A stretch of DNA of 64,000 nt from Paraphysomonas bandaiensis. Its lineage: Eukaryota > Chrysophyceae. Of this stretch, positions 47,601-60,210 are shown in pieces. The stretch is from NCBI GenBank assembly GCA_965644295.1, contig CBFFRP010000433.1, forward strand, positions 310,001 to 374,000. Direction: 5' to 3'. The number at the start of each line of letters is the position of its first letter. The stretch's first letter is position 1. Under the pieces are notes generated by a model. It worked only from the letters and a program-made list of their open reading frames with translations, was not told where the DNA came from and ran no database searches. The position numbers and the translations under genes are program-made.

Positions 47601-48685
47601 GCCGCACGAGGCCGCTTCATGTTGAAGGTATTAACTATTATTTCTAGATTTATGCAAGAAAGTATCAGCTCTAATTTTGTGATCTATGTGTATGATGCAG
47701 ACTGGCAACCGATGAGCACTGCTCAACAGGCATCTCAAGTTGCATATCCTACGAAGCGCATCACTTCCAGGAACTCTACTGTACTTGGTTCAAATATGTT
47801 CAACGAAGGATTACATTCGCCTCCAGTTATACAAGAGCATGTTCGTGCTCCGCTAGTGCCATATCAGCAGCATCCTGAGCCCTCAGCATATGGGCAGCAG
47901 GATATAAGGGTGAACACATTTTATAGATCTTACCATTATACGCTACGTATATTATGATATTGTGTGTAGCTGTGCAGTTAACGGTGCTATTCCGCAGATG
48001 TATTGTTCACTCTATAATAGTTATGACATTAATTATCAGAGTTCACGCCCTGATACCAGCTATCAACCTACCCATTTTCAATACCACCCACCTCTCAGAC
48101 AGCCTGGTAGGTTCTTAAGTCGTATATGTGTTTCGTATTCTAATACCTTTCATGTACTTGACATTCGAATTATAGTATATCGAATGTTAGGGCTAACGTT
48201 GTTTTGTTTCTAGACGACTACCTCTCTTCAGGTACACGATTTCAAAGAGATGCTCTTTGCACCTCGATTTCTGATATTTCTATGAAGGTAAGATTTCTTT
48301 CGAATAATATATGTATTCTGCAGGGTATATGATGACTATGCTAATGGAAACATTCGTGTCTCAAAGTCAATCTGTATATGTTTCTACATGTAGGACGATG
48401 ATAAGCCTTCGAGTGTCGATGCAGCCCCATGTCAAAGCGCCTCTGGGATATGGAAGCACGCGTCATCGAGGTAATACCATGTATAGCTGGGTACCACATG
48501 TTGTACTTAGTGCAGTGGTAGTACTCTGTTTGTCCAAGTCTATTAAAATTTAGTTTCTGAATGTCGCAACAATTTCTGACAGGTCCCTGAATGCATCTGG
48601 TGATGACAGCATCAGTGCTTCTTTTTCTTCTGAGTTTGATATTTTTTACACTCCCAGTTTTGATTTTGAATTTACAAGTGCGTAG
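44672..48685 (+). CDS. Unknown conserved-looking protein built from 22 short exons
   Basis: Exons 44672-44791, 44842-44912, 44975-45036, 45087-45166, 45209-45293, 45322-45395, 45416-45477, 45591-45682, 45814-45884, 45969-46036, 46231-46295, 46341-46402, 46471-46522, 46648-46923, 46992-47245, 47371-47431, 47526-47627, 47701-47909, 47998-48106, 48214-48287, 48394-48470 and 48583-48685 hold one frame (742 aa). Residues 1-340 are helical (SENDFVRTLLDYTRCCNVMN, DKILACIFMGSDVYQTVTVS, MMKVYTEV). The rest is a Ser/Gln/Tyr-rich disordered tail, ending FEFTSA. No signal peptide or membrane segment. I do not recognise it; a regulatory scaffold is a guess. The first six exons were placed by phase only, and the 20-nt intron 45396-45415 is the weakest join. 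Confidence 0.66.
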
Positions 48686-50462
48686 TTTCGCAATGTGTGA
48701 TTCGTACTATGTCAATCGTATGTGTGGGACATGCAATATTGCTGTATCTTTGAAAATGATTAATTTTTGAGTACTGCAGTCTTATAATTTGTGTGGTTAC
48801 CTATCCCGATGATGTATATACCTTGTATTCATTTAATACATGCAGGTGCGAGTGTCTCTTCCGAACACACTGAGTAATGCTTCATCTTTCACTCAATGTA
48901 ATTTGCACTTATGTGATTTCGGATATTACTTATTCATGGCTATTTGCACGTGATGGTCAGAGGATGACCAGTTTGACAATTGAAATCACAATGAAAAGTT
49001 TCTACAAATTGATTAACATATATGGCATGATAGTAAGTGTGGATTCCCACACAATGTTGTACTCGATGCAATAACAGTATATGAGTCCCCACGCTATTTC
49101 TATACTGATAAAGAATATGGACGTAACACCGTAACGATATTGATGATTGACGAAATGTATGCGTCGTAATCATCTTCCATTATGTTTATATATGTAATTC
49201 ACTTGGTAATATATCGACGTACATGAAGCATATACATCTTCCTCTAAAGTACAACTAAATCACTTGTGAGGTATGTACAAGATATATATAAGCTGCATAT
49301 ATATCTTACAATCTTGTGAGTGCTAATCACTGTATTACATGCACCACAGTATGTGTATGCTGTTCGGGAGGTCCCTTAATAGTCAAGCGCCAAACCAATA
49401 TCACTCTTGCCTACTACTATCCACGGGTGTGGGAGATCAAATAATCTAGTTTGATATATTGTGTAATTCAGAGTAATGCTAGACTTAAGTGGATATAAAG
49501 TTTTGGTAACAATGATTTAAAATTACCAGGAATAATGACTATGGTGTCAGGAGTATTCCACGAAAATATCAGCAGTATTAGCAACTAAGAGTATTGAAGT
49601 GATGGTAGAACTGTTTAGATGCAGTAGTGGCTGCTTGATACTTTAAAACGAACGCAATTGAGAGTACCTGTAGTTTGAAGCGTGTAGTTAGAGCATCCTC
49701 ACCGAGAAATTTCACTGCCATCATTCTAATTTTCTACAGCAGACAACGAAAAGTGTTTTTGAAAGTTGACTCATGATTGTGATTTCCCTAAAATTGTGTA
49801 TAATGATAAATCACTTTCAAAAGACTGTTAAAATTATCCCTATTATGTCTCAAAAGAGTCTTATTTTTACCTGAGTTGGGTTCAGCAGAACGCTCATATG
49901 AGCACCTCTATTCGTTTACCATCAATATTCGGTTCAACAGAAACTTATACTTCTACCTCTAAATAATGATATTGACAATCATTTGTATGTGATTTTATTA
50001 TATAGCACAATTTCAGGGAAACCACAATGATGAGGCAACTTTCAAAACAGAGGATCAAACATTCTATGTCGAATTCCAGTCTTCGTTCTACATCAGATCA
50101 TAATAATTTGATGTCAGTGCAAACGATCTATTTCCGTAATATCCACGACTTCGAAACAACTTCAAGAATATTACTTGAGAGTTGAAATGCCACATCTGAT
50201 TCTGCATAGATAATAAGGAGCAGTGTTGCACCTAGTCCTTTTAGAGTTTGAGTCACGTCGTGTTTAACAGGATTATGTTGTATCATAGTAAACACACAGC
50301 ATTCAAATCAGGTGCACTACTAGCAGAGCTTAAGCGTGTTGCATATAAATGTGATGGTGATGCTAATTAAGGCAATAAGCAACAGCGCGACTACAATTTT
50401 TCACATTCATCGTCACACTTATGTAAGAATTTTAACACTTCGCATTTTCTATAGAAGTGAGT
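48686..50462. other. Gene-poor spacer
   Basis: About 1.8 kb with no supportable gene. It contains an AT hairpin at 49274-49305 (AGATATATAT / ATATATATCT around AAGCTGC). Small frames at 48877-49074 and 50336-50524 lack any coding signature. Confidence 0.4.
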
Positions 50463-51202
50463 GTCTTATTACTAGCAATAGGGATTTAAGAGTTAGAACT
50501 AATTTAGCATTGCAATTTCACTAACTAGTTCTTAACTCTGATATCCTACTTGTGAGTCACCGCAAGCACCAAGGTGCAACCACTTTCGCTATATCGCTCA
50601 AAGCAAACGCAGTAAGCAATCAGAATGTTGATATTATACCTGACATAATTTTTGAGTCCTGGAAGTGAGCAACCCAGATGTAAGAGAGAGCAGGCGAAAA
50701 CAATTGATTACGGATTACTCTAAACAATTATTCCCCTAGTTTCTATAATAAAATGAAGGAAACGCCGGACTCGCACCTTTTCGTGGTGTTTTGGTACTGG
50801 AGATATTTTCTCCGGGAAACTAACGTGAGCTGCATATATAATCAGCAGTTACTTTTCTGCCCAAATTCTTGTGTGGTACAACAATAAGTGTCACTTGTGT
50901 AGACGTCTTTGAGCCTTGACAAATAAACAAATAAACAGGCATCCGGCGGGGGGTATTGGGATGCCTAATGAAGTCAAGCATCTTCCGCGCTTTTCACTGT
51001 CGGCCTTCAAGACTCAACATTCTGCTTGCTCACTGCGTTGGTTTGAGTGAAAGAGCAAAGGTGTTTGCACCTTGGTACTTGCGGTACGCACAATCACCTT
51101 TCGTAGTGCAAAATAGTAGGATATCAGAATTAAGCACTTGTTAGTTAAACTGTTTTGCTAAATTAGTTCTGACTCTTACACGCCCATTGCTAATAATCAG
51201 AC
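50463..51202. mobile_element. Non-autonomous element with ~190-bp terminal inverted repeats (family A)
   Basis: The left arm (about 50463-50660) and the inverted right arm (about 51010-51202) match along their length: GTCTTATTACTAGCAAT, AGAACTAATTTAGCA, CTGATATCCTACT, CACCGCAAGCACCAAGGTGC, CTCACTGCGTTT-like, and AGAATGTTGA. The centre (CGGGAAACTAACGTGAG, TGTCACTTGTGTAGACGTCT, AAACAGGCATCCGG) repeats in the composite at 7468-8992. No transposase frame exists. The right end is followed by a second partial end (TTGCTAATAATGAGGCTTTC at 51222). Length ~740 bp. Clear target duplications were not found, so the superfamily is unassigned; long arms resemble MULE- or foldback-type elements. Confidence 0.72.
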
Positions 51203-51393
51203 ATTCATAACGGTTGCTAATAATGAGGCTTTCACTACACTATATCACTACAAAAGAGAAGCTTGCAACATATAATTAACACTATATTTATTCGGCTTAA
51301 AATTGATTGTGAAACGAACTATATACCAATACACAGCTACTTCTCGGATCACAGTCGATATGTACAGACCAGCAAATAATAGCACTTAATATC

Positions 51394-54300
51394 TTAAGAA
51401 AATGTCTGACGATCCGTCCTGTTCTTACTCTTGAACCTGGATACCGCAGATGACATTTTACCAAACATAGTTGACTTCGCGGAAGCAGTTGACGGCGACA
51501 CTTTCATCTGTCGACAGATATCGACATTTTAGACATATAAATATCTACAATGCACGAAAAAACTAACCTGTGGGGAGTTTCTACGAGTAAAGGATGACTT
51601 CCCTTTCGGGGGGCTAACTTCATCTCCATCGGAAGAAGTGCTGGATGACCGTCCAATTATCTTATTTCCTCCTTCTATTACTCTGGAAGTAACACCGCTC
51701 AAATCAAACGAAGGAATTTTCTGTATACGCTGTGGCCCACTGTTCATTGCCCCACCAGTGCCGCCTTGCGAATGACTGGAAGCTTGTTTCGTCGGTCTTG
51801 GAGGGCTATGACTCTGCGTATGTGTGGAGTTGATGAAGTAGCTCTCTCGCCGCCCTTTCACTGCGGCGTATCGACTGGCACTGCTACCAACAACATCCGT
51901 ACTCATCATCTGCTCTGCAGAAGGTGCTAGCGCACGGCTGACATAAGTCTGACGCGTCTTTGACCCTGGTGTGTGTGCACTTGCGGAGCTAGATTTACTT
52001 CCTGAAACTTTGCGCAGAGAATGCGGGCCAATCCGTTCAGAATTATTCGAGAAAGACTCTTTGCCTGTAGAAGCATTCTTTCCTTCCCACGGTAATGGAG
52101 TGTCCCACTTTATGGCAGCAAATATCTCACTGTCGCAACACACAGTTAAATGAAATATATCATTCATATACAACCACTTTTTCAATACAATATATACGCT
52201 GCACACATCACATTAAAAATATGAAATGTTACAACAAAATGACTAAGTAGGGCATCAAATATTCATGCATGCACATATCCCACAAACCTTAAGGGGGTGT
52301 ACCACTCAGCTTTCGGCCCGTAATCCACACGAGACTTAAGGAGACTCAAGACTACGTGAGTGTTAAGATGTCGGAGATCCTCGCTCACCATCTACGACAA
52401 TATCGCACACAGTTAATATATTCATGGGGTATAAAATAGACATCCCAGTGCTCCAATTGCAAAAATAACGTTTGACTGGCACCTAACACTAAAAAAGTTT
52501 GGCTGACATCGACTCACCTTCACTACATTCTCAGCGGGCGTCATAAATATATACACAATTTCACGAAGACAGAGGATCAAATCTCTAGTATCTTGGCAAT
52601 CCATCACAACAAAGGCCTGTTTCCAACAGATAGACAACAATTAATCTTTGATGCAGATTAAGCCCATGCTTGCGAACTACGAAACTATGATGGCCAACAC
52701 AAATAGGTCTTACATTATGATACTCGTCCATATCTCGAACAAGTACGAATGCCCCTTCTTCAGAAACTTTATGGCGCCTGGAACGAAAATAAGAAACAAT
52801 AAAATAAACTCAGCAAAGAGAGTAGAACGATAACGCATCATATAACGAGCACTTATCATACTTAATATGTGAAATTAACACTGCCGCAAATTGTCTGCCG
52901 AGAGGTTTCCACAGCACCTGAAAATGACATACTATGACCACAGTATTAAAAGAAAATGGATTGCGCTTACTTCAGTCAACTTGAACTCACTGCGCAGTTT
53001 CTCAGTGGCATTCTACAAAGTACGATCAAAAAATATATATGATACTGCTCATTTAAGAGTTCAAATTAAACAAGGGGTGCAGCGAGTTCACAAATGTGAA
53101 GAACTCAGAGATCATGCTGGATAAACTCACATTGATAAGATCAACCAAATGCTGGCACACTTTTCTACAAGCAGTTGTCGGCTCAATCCCTCCATTTCCT
53201 GAGTCGAACTACACGAAACAGTTCTTTAGCAGAAAGACAATGACATAAGTTTCTCTACCTTCGGGGCAAAGTCGTGGCGTGATTGTACTGAAATTAGAAC
53301 CCTTTCGTAGTAATTCACCAAGCAAGATATCCAGGACTGAGATAATCGTTAAAAGGTAAACAAGTCCAACGACAACAACGAAAAATGATTGATGTACATT
53401 AGCACAGCACGAGCGTACGCACACCTGCATGGCACCCTGAATAAAGACCTCAATACTTTTCGTCGTCTGTCTTCGGCTCTCTTGACACACCGTGAGAGCA
53501 TTGGGCTGCACGCTGATACATATACGTAACTAAGACTCAGTGCGGCATACACATAAAAAGTAATAGCATTCAAGAGCTGAAAAGTGCCTGTACCTCAAAG
53601 GTTTAGAAAATACAGCTTCAAAATGTGATCGGAAGAGCTTAACACCTAGTATATATGGGGCATAAATTCTTGTTTGGTGATACGAGGTTATATGATTGCC
53701 GTCATATTATATATACCTCTCTACTTCGTATGCAAGGTATTATACTAAACTATGTAGAGCATTTATATCCAGCATATATATCCAAGGTTACATAGGACGC
53801 CTGCACTTCGACATACCTTTGTGAAAAGATGAAATCGCTATAATAAACTCTTGGTCTGGAGGTGTCAAGGAGGCTTGTCGCCGCGAGTTCTTCAACTGCA
53901 CCAAAAAAATCAGACAACTTAAAGACAAACACCAAAACAGTAGCAAAGAATTTCGTCGTGAAATAGATGTCAGCATGAAGAAGTATCAAGCGCAACGTCA
54001 AATGCTCACTTTATCAGCCAAAAGTTTGATGGTTTTCGCCCACGGTATGAAAACGCAATCGGACAGAAACGACGTTACAATCAAGTACACATCCTTTATA
54101 CACAGCGGGAGTTTTTTCTGGGCATATACACCTCGTTAGCACCCATACCAAACATATCTCATCGATAAACACTATAGTAGTGTATCATAAAATAAAAATA
54201 TTATGTGCATATATGCCATCTATCCAATGAAATATACAGGTTCTAAGTATAGATCAATACATTCCTCAAAGCATACCGCATCATCTCGTCCAATATGAAT

Positions 54301-57282
54301 CATTCGACCAACGGTCTCACTTGACACGTTTAGAACTGCTGGGATGAACTGGGGAGTTGCGATGCTAGACACCAGCTGACCCACGTTCTTCACCTAAAAC
54401 GAAAAATGCTTTAATGCTTCCCCAATGCAGCATCAATATAGAAAGGGATACAACTATATACCTTCTCTGGTTTCAAACGGGGCAACAAATCTAGTCAAAC
54501 AATTCCAGATTAATGAAAACTTCCCCAATGTAGCATGCAGCACCAACAACGTTCAATTCAGCTTAATACACATACCCGTTGTACTCTTCGACAAGAGGGT
54601 CGGGTCCTGGAAGGCTTGATTCATCAACTCGCCAAACCGATTCCTACTCCGCGACACAACAGGGGGTAGTTTTAAGCACACAATATTAATACATCCCAAA
54701 TAGCGCTATTGCCACTTATTATATCAAACACGCGCGACATCTAGAAAAGTACATGTAATTACTTATTACCTGAGCAGGAAGAGTTCTTTTTGAAAGTAGT
54801 CCCGAAGATAGTTCTGAAACACTTGTGCCACTTGATCTTCCAAAAATGCCTGTAACTCTTCGTTTTTCTGCCGCTTCTCCATATTCTCTTTTTCTAGTTG
54901 ATCTTCTTTTTGCTTCTGCACCACACTCATATACCCTGTAATTATCATGGCAGCATCACTGTTAGAGAAATAAGGTCAAAAATGGGCATCCATTCCATTG
55001 AGCAGGCCTTCAAAGCGACTTAATTGACACGCTGTGGCGCGTACCTGAAGCGCCTGATGGCTCCTGTACTATTGTGTGAACAGATGGGAATGCGCCATCC
55101 TTGGTCTCCTCAAAATCATCATCTAGAGAGATGCTATCCCTGCAAAAAACACATCAAGCAGGAGAAAGAGTACACACAACATTTCTCAACAAAACTATCC
55201 ACACTTGGCCCTATATCCATACAATTCAGAGAAAATACGCACGTGCAGTACTCCAAGAGCATCAAATGTAAGGCAGATAGCTTTTCTCTTACAGTAACCA
55301 GGGCATCCAGGTAGTCCGCAGGAGACAACGATGGAGCTGGCGGTTTAGGTCGAAGTACACTATCCACGCGCGCCTACAATAGTTTGTTAATTCCCAATTG
55401 GTGTAACCACGCTTCGACCACGATAATCAGGGTCAGTTACTACACTGAACGTACTTGTATTCCGAAAGCGGGGTCGTTGAATATTCGGGAGACAAGCATT
55501 TTGGTCACCTTTCCCACGGATTGACTGGGGAAAACCTGAAGCAAAACATTCAAACATTTTCCAAACAAGAAAACAACAATTTATTCGAGTGGTGAATAGA
55601 TGAGATATCCTGTTCACTAATGTTCACTAACTTTGTTACGGCACATATCATACAGGTACATTGTGTAAAAGCTCCAGCATGTCATATGTTACACGTACCT
55701 GTCGTATGATGGAAAACTGCTCCTGACAAAGGTCGCTGACAGACACAAACAGCTCGGAAAGGTGGTCGATTAGCGAGAACGAATCGTATGTATTGTTGCT
55801 TGTCATGGACAATTCTGCATGAGGGAATGTACATCATCAGTGTTAGGAGGACACGCGACATGTTCCCACCTGATGACGGTGCCCTCCCCATAATCCGTCC
55901 ATACATTGTAGGTGCATTTGAAGGTTTCGCAGGCGACATATCACTCGGTGCAGGGGGAATCGGTATAAAAGAACCTACAGCCATAGGGATTCTCTTTTCC
56001 ACCACGCTAAATATAAACCGCTTTTGAAGGGCGGAGCCGCCACGAAAGAGGTGCAACCATTGTGCGAGGTTCTGCCATATATAACACAAATTACATACAG
56101 TACATTGTGATAAAAAATTTGCCATGCGGCAATACAATGAACCTAGAAAGTAGCATAGTTGACCATACCTGTGCATGTGTTACATGTTTCTCGACACCGG
56201 GCTCATCGAGAATAGTATTCACAGCATCCTCAAACTACACAGAATAAAAGTAACAAACCACATACAAGAAAAAGGAGATAGACATCAACAGCTCAATAAA
56301 TGTAAGCAACCAACAACTTCAACACATGTTTCACAGAAACGGTGTAGCACACATATATTATTCGGGTGCCTACCTGTTCAAGTAACTCCCTCTCCACAGC
56401 CTCCGACAAATTTCTGATATTTTCCTAGAGAATGTTGAGAGCTTGTGAGCATTATTTTCAACATCACACAATATACCCCAATGCGATTACTGGGTACGGT
56501 ACATATAAAAGTGGAATACTATACACCTCACAACATATTCACAATATTAACCGACAACGAAAGAATACAAGCCCTACCTCTGCGTGCTTTACATCATCAG
56601 TAGCAACGTCGTATAATATCCTCCGTAAATTTGCTAATATCTGCATGTATATCAGCTCGATGTTAAGAATACAATTCTCAATACAAAATACGTAGTCGGA
56701 TCATGCTCGAAATAAACATAAAATAGGTAGCAGACATACATTCGATATCTCTCCCCAATCCTTACTCCTTAAATCTGGCGGTAATTTCGATTTTAGTTCA
56801 ACCCCAATACATTCCTTTAACTGCTTACTAAACCCTTTGCATTCCACTCCCTCAAAATATTCTATATAATTCATTAGATCCTGTGCAAAAGCTATTTTAA
56901 TCCGCTCCGATTCAGCAGTAGTCAGCCGTTCACCAAGGCGAATAGCTCCGTTGGATGCTGTTTCGAACTGTTTTAGTACCCGTTCAACATCTTTCTCAAT
57001 ATCTATGAGGTATCCAGTTTGAACATCAATTTGCTGATATAGAGACTTCTCAGATGATATCACAGTCGCCTGTGCAGTAGCCACTTCGTCCTCTATTAAA
57101 GAAGATACACCTCTTAAGTTATCCACACTATCATCTAGGATATCATAGAGCTGTTCGGGAGTTAAGTTATCGATGTTATCAGTTAATCCCTCTAAGAAAC
57201 GACATGTGTCATAGTTTACAGCTTTTAAATGCTCTCGTATTGAATAATTTCGTGTAGAAAGAGATTGAGAGGAGTGACTCAT
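51394..57282 (-). CDS. SEC10: Exocyst complex subunit Sec10 (EXOC5), 25 exons
   Basis: Exons, 5' to 3': 56740-57282, 56578-56640, 56374-56424, 56169-56234, 55870-56071, 55699-55814, 55455-55535, 55243-55373, 55029-55139, 54770-54958, 54576-54643, 54462-54490, 54277-54393, 54010-54093, 53817-53917, 53425-53512, 53259-53336, 53131-53208, 52971-53012, 52862-52917, 52714-52777, 52518-52616, 52288-52391, 51568-52129, 51394-51507; one frame, 1078 aa. Sec10 patterns: the N-terminal coiled coil (VLKQFETASNGAIRLGERL), LVSRIFNDPAFGIQARVDSV, PTTACRKVCQHLVDLI and VLVRDMDEYHN. Exocyst tethers secretory vesicles at the plasma membrane and at ciliary bases. The last ~225 residues are a Ser-rich basic tail absent from ye-/animal Sec10. 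The GT at 55028 is the least certain donor. Confidence 0.88.
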
Positions 57283-57927
57283 TGTGTCTTATGATAGAAG
57301 TGGATGGTTAAAGGGGTGGGGGTGAGATATGTATGGAAAGATGTTAACGCAGTAGGATTATACTGATATACAAACAGATGCGGCTGGAGCTAATATGACT
57401 ATGAAGGATGAACACTGCTGTATAGACCGCTGTATCCACAACAGTATAAACGATCATGCATACATACATACATACATATATACACATACATACATATATA
57501 CACATACATACATACATACATACATACATACATACATACATACATACATACATACATACATACATACATACATACATACATACATACATACATACATACA
57601 TACATACATACATACATACATACATACATACATACATACATACATACATACATACATACATACATACATACATACATACATACATACATACATACAGCAG
57701 TACATCCATATGTACATATGTACATGTATACAGGTACACGGACATGCATGCATCTTGTTGTCTATAGTTTCAGGTGTGCTTAACAACAGAGAAATATCAC
57801 ATCAGTGGTCTGGTGGGACACATACGAGAACCATGTATCATCGAATTCCCTCCAGGCTCCCATCTTATTCAAATGCATATGTTCCTGTGATATAGTCTAG
57901 TCTTCACATAGTGCCTCTATTAGTTCC
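57283..57927. promoter_or_regulatory. Divergent promoter region, Sec10 / SNAPC4, with CATA tract
   Basis: 645 bp between divergent starts at 57282 and 57928, so both promoters must lie here. The microsatellite at 57457-57695 takes up over a third of it, which would place a length-variable repeat between two essential genes. Confidence 0.5.
57457..57695. repeat. (CATA)n tetranucleotide microsatellite, ~238 bp
   Basis: About sixty ATAC units, with two CATATATACACATAC interruptions near the left end. Same unit as the tract at 21893-22300. Long YVCM/IHTY frames here are repeat artefacts. Confidence 0.98.
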
Positions 57928-60210
57928 ATGTCGTTTTGTCCACCAGAAGCAGTGGAAACACTGAAACATCATTCATCCTCTAATATCACAGATATGATAT
58001 CATATGAAACTAATAAAGTGTTTAAGAAACCTGATGCATCAAAATACTTCATCACATCTGACCAACGCCCTTGCCCAATCGAACCAATGCTACTGCACTA
58101 TCGCCCCCTTATCACTGGAACACCCTGGACTAATGCTGAGAAAGAAAAGCTCAAGAAATTAGTACTGGAACAACAAGAAAAGAATCAGAACTCTATTAAC
58201 TGGACTGAAATCGCAAATGGAATGAGAACTGTAAGTAGGAGAATACGATTGTCAATACAAATAGTGATATTGATATAGAGCTCGAAGACTGCTAGAGAGT
58301 GCATGATGAAGTATAGGAACTCTATCGACCCATCTATAAACCATTCTGTGTGGAGTGCTGAAGAAGAACGAAAACTCCTTGAGACTGTAATTAAACACGA
58401 CGAGCACAATTGGTGCTCGATAGCTGATGAACTTGGCACCAACCGAACACCCTTACAGTGCCTAAAGTACTATCAGGTGACCTCACAAGTAATATGCCAC
58501 ATTGAATTTCTTTTATTTCGTATAAGCAACACTATAATTATTTTGGTATGTATGATCTCTTGTCATATCTATTCATTGTAGCTACGATTAAATGCTAGCA
58601 TATCGAAGAAGTCTGATTGGACAGATGAGGAAGACGCTGTTTTAGAACAGGCAGTTAAACTATATGGTACGATAAGTCGATACTGGTGAAGACAAACATA
58701 TAGATATATATTCGTTAATATAATATCATTCTGTTGATGTATATTGTGAGTGATTATAACACATGTTTGTTAGGGGAAAATAATTGGCAGCATGTCGCGA
58801 ATTGTCTACCTGGAAGAGCTTCAACTCAGTGTGCTATGAGGTATTGAGTAGCGATGAATTCGTATGTACTGTATATACTGTGCATAGGTTAATGTGTATA
58901 TATTCTTACACTCTCTGTAATATTAGTATATATGAATGTCCAAATTTGGAGTTAATATATTTTCTCAGGTGGAGAACTGAGCAGCGGGGTGCTGTCAAAC
59001 TGGGCCCATGGTCTGAAGATGAAGAGCGTCGACTTATTCTAGCAGTTCTGGCGTATGGAGAACAGAAACTGTCTCCCCGCTGCAGTTCGCAAAATGCCGA
59101 TGAAGAAGTTCGCCATCATACAAATAGTGAGAGCTCTAGTAATGCAGGTACGACATGCGTGTATCACAAGATATCAGAGTTCGACATGGGTAGCAAATCC
59201 TTGAAATGAATGTTTCTTACTACCCCTGCTCTTGTCACTTATGTATAGGTCATGATGACACTAATGATGATACACAAAAAAGCCAAATGAGGTTTTTGTG
59301 GAAGAAAATTGCGCCCCTGGTGCCAGGAAGGTACGGCCATGGTGTACTGTTCATTCTGAAGGCAGTGTGATATTAATATTGCGCCTTCTTTCATATAGAG
59401 ACCCAGTACAGTGTAGAGAGAAGTGGATGAATGTTCTTGACCCTTTTATAGACAGGGGACCATTTAGGCCGGAAGAAGATGAGGTGGGTTGACATATTTA
59501 GGCTCTATTTACTGTGTGTAAATCCTGTGATGTGCGTTCAGGTCATAATCCGTGAGACTGCCGGCTTGGATTTTGCCCCTGGTGATGAGTTTGGTAGTTC
59601 TCTGAGTGGCTTTAAGTGGGCTAGACTTGCGAAGATGCTTCCAGGACGCACCGATAATAAGATTTGGGTCCGTTGGAAAGAACTAAATGGTTGAAACTGT
59701 TGATGTTATATGAAGTCTTATGTATACTTGGATATATTATTGCAAAAGTGCCATGATTTGCTCTATATAACTACATGGCGGTTACATTTTTATTGCATTA
59801 GCTTAATCTCATTTTTAGGTAGAAAGAAATCCTCATTGTACCGAGAGCGGGCAAGAAAGCGCAAGACTATCACTCCTAGTATGCATGCAAGGTATAGAAT
59901 GCTACTATTGTGGTTGTTGGAAATAAGTTTTCCGCAGTACATGTTTCTATGAGCATATCGTATACATAGGCTGACATTTTTGTGCAGACGTACGAAAATT
60001 GGTAAAGCGAGAGTGGACGTTAGAGACTATGAAATGGTATTGACTGCGCCATTGCTGACGCATGAGAATGAAAAAAATCAGAATAGTGTGGAAACCTCCG
60101 AAATGATGAACGTACCTTCAGACACAGAACACCACCACGACAGTGTAGTAGATTCTGAAGTGATGATAGATGAGCGTGATGCTGTAGAGCAACACCATGA
60201 CGAAACGTAG
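57928..60210 (+). CDS. SNAPC4: snRNA-activating protein complex subunit 4-like, Myb-repeat protein, 10 exons
   Basis: Exons 57928-58230, 58279-58476, 58582-58666, 58774-58840, 58969-59147, 59249-59330, 59399-59483, 59542-59689, 59819-59891 and 59988-60210 join in frame (480 aa). Five Myb-type repeats follow one another, each with W-rich helices: PWTNAEKEKLKKLV, SVWSAEEERKLLE, SDWTDEEDAVLEQ, GPWSEDEERRLILAV and GPFRPEEDEVIIRET, with third helices such as RTPLQCLKYY and GRTDNKIWVRW. SNAPC4/SNAP190 has four and a half repeats and binds the proximal sequence element of snRNA genes to direct Pol II and Pol III. The fourth-fifth linker is expanded by a polar insert (QKLSPRCSSQNADEEVRHH). A basic KRK stretch and an acidic His-rich tail follow. 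A general Myb/CDC5-like regulator is the alternative. Confidence 0.82.

Noticed and set aside
57344-57895. Similar repeat-encoded open frames
   Set aside because: Same artefact from the second (CATA)n tract.
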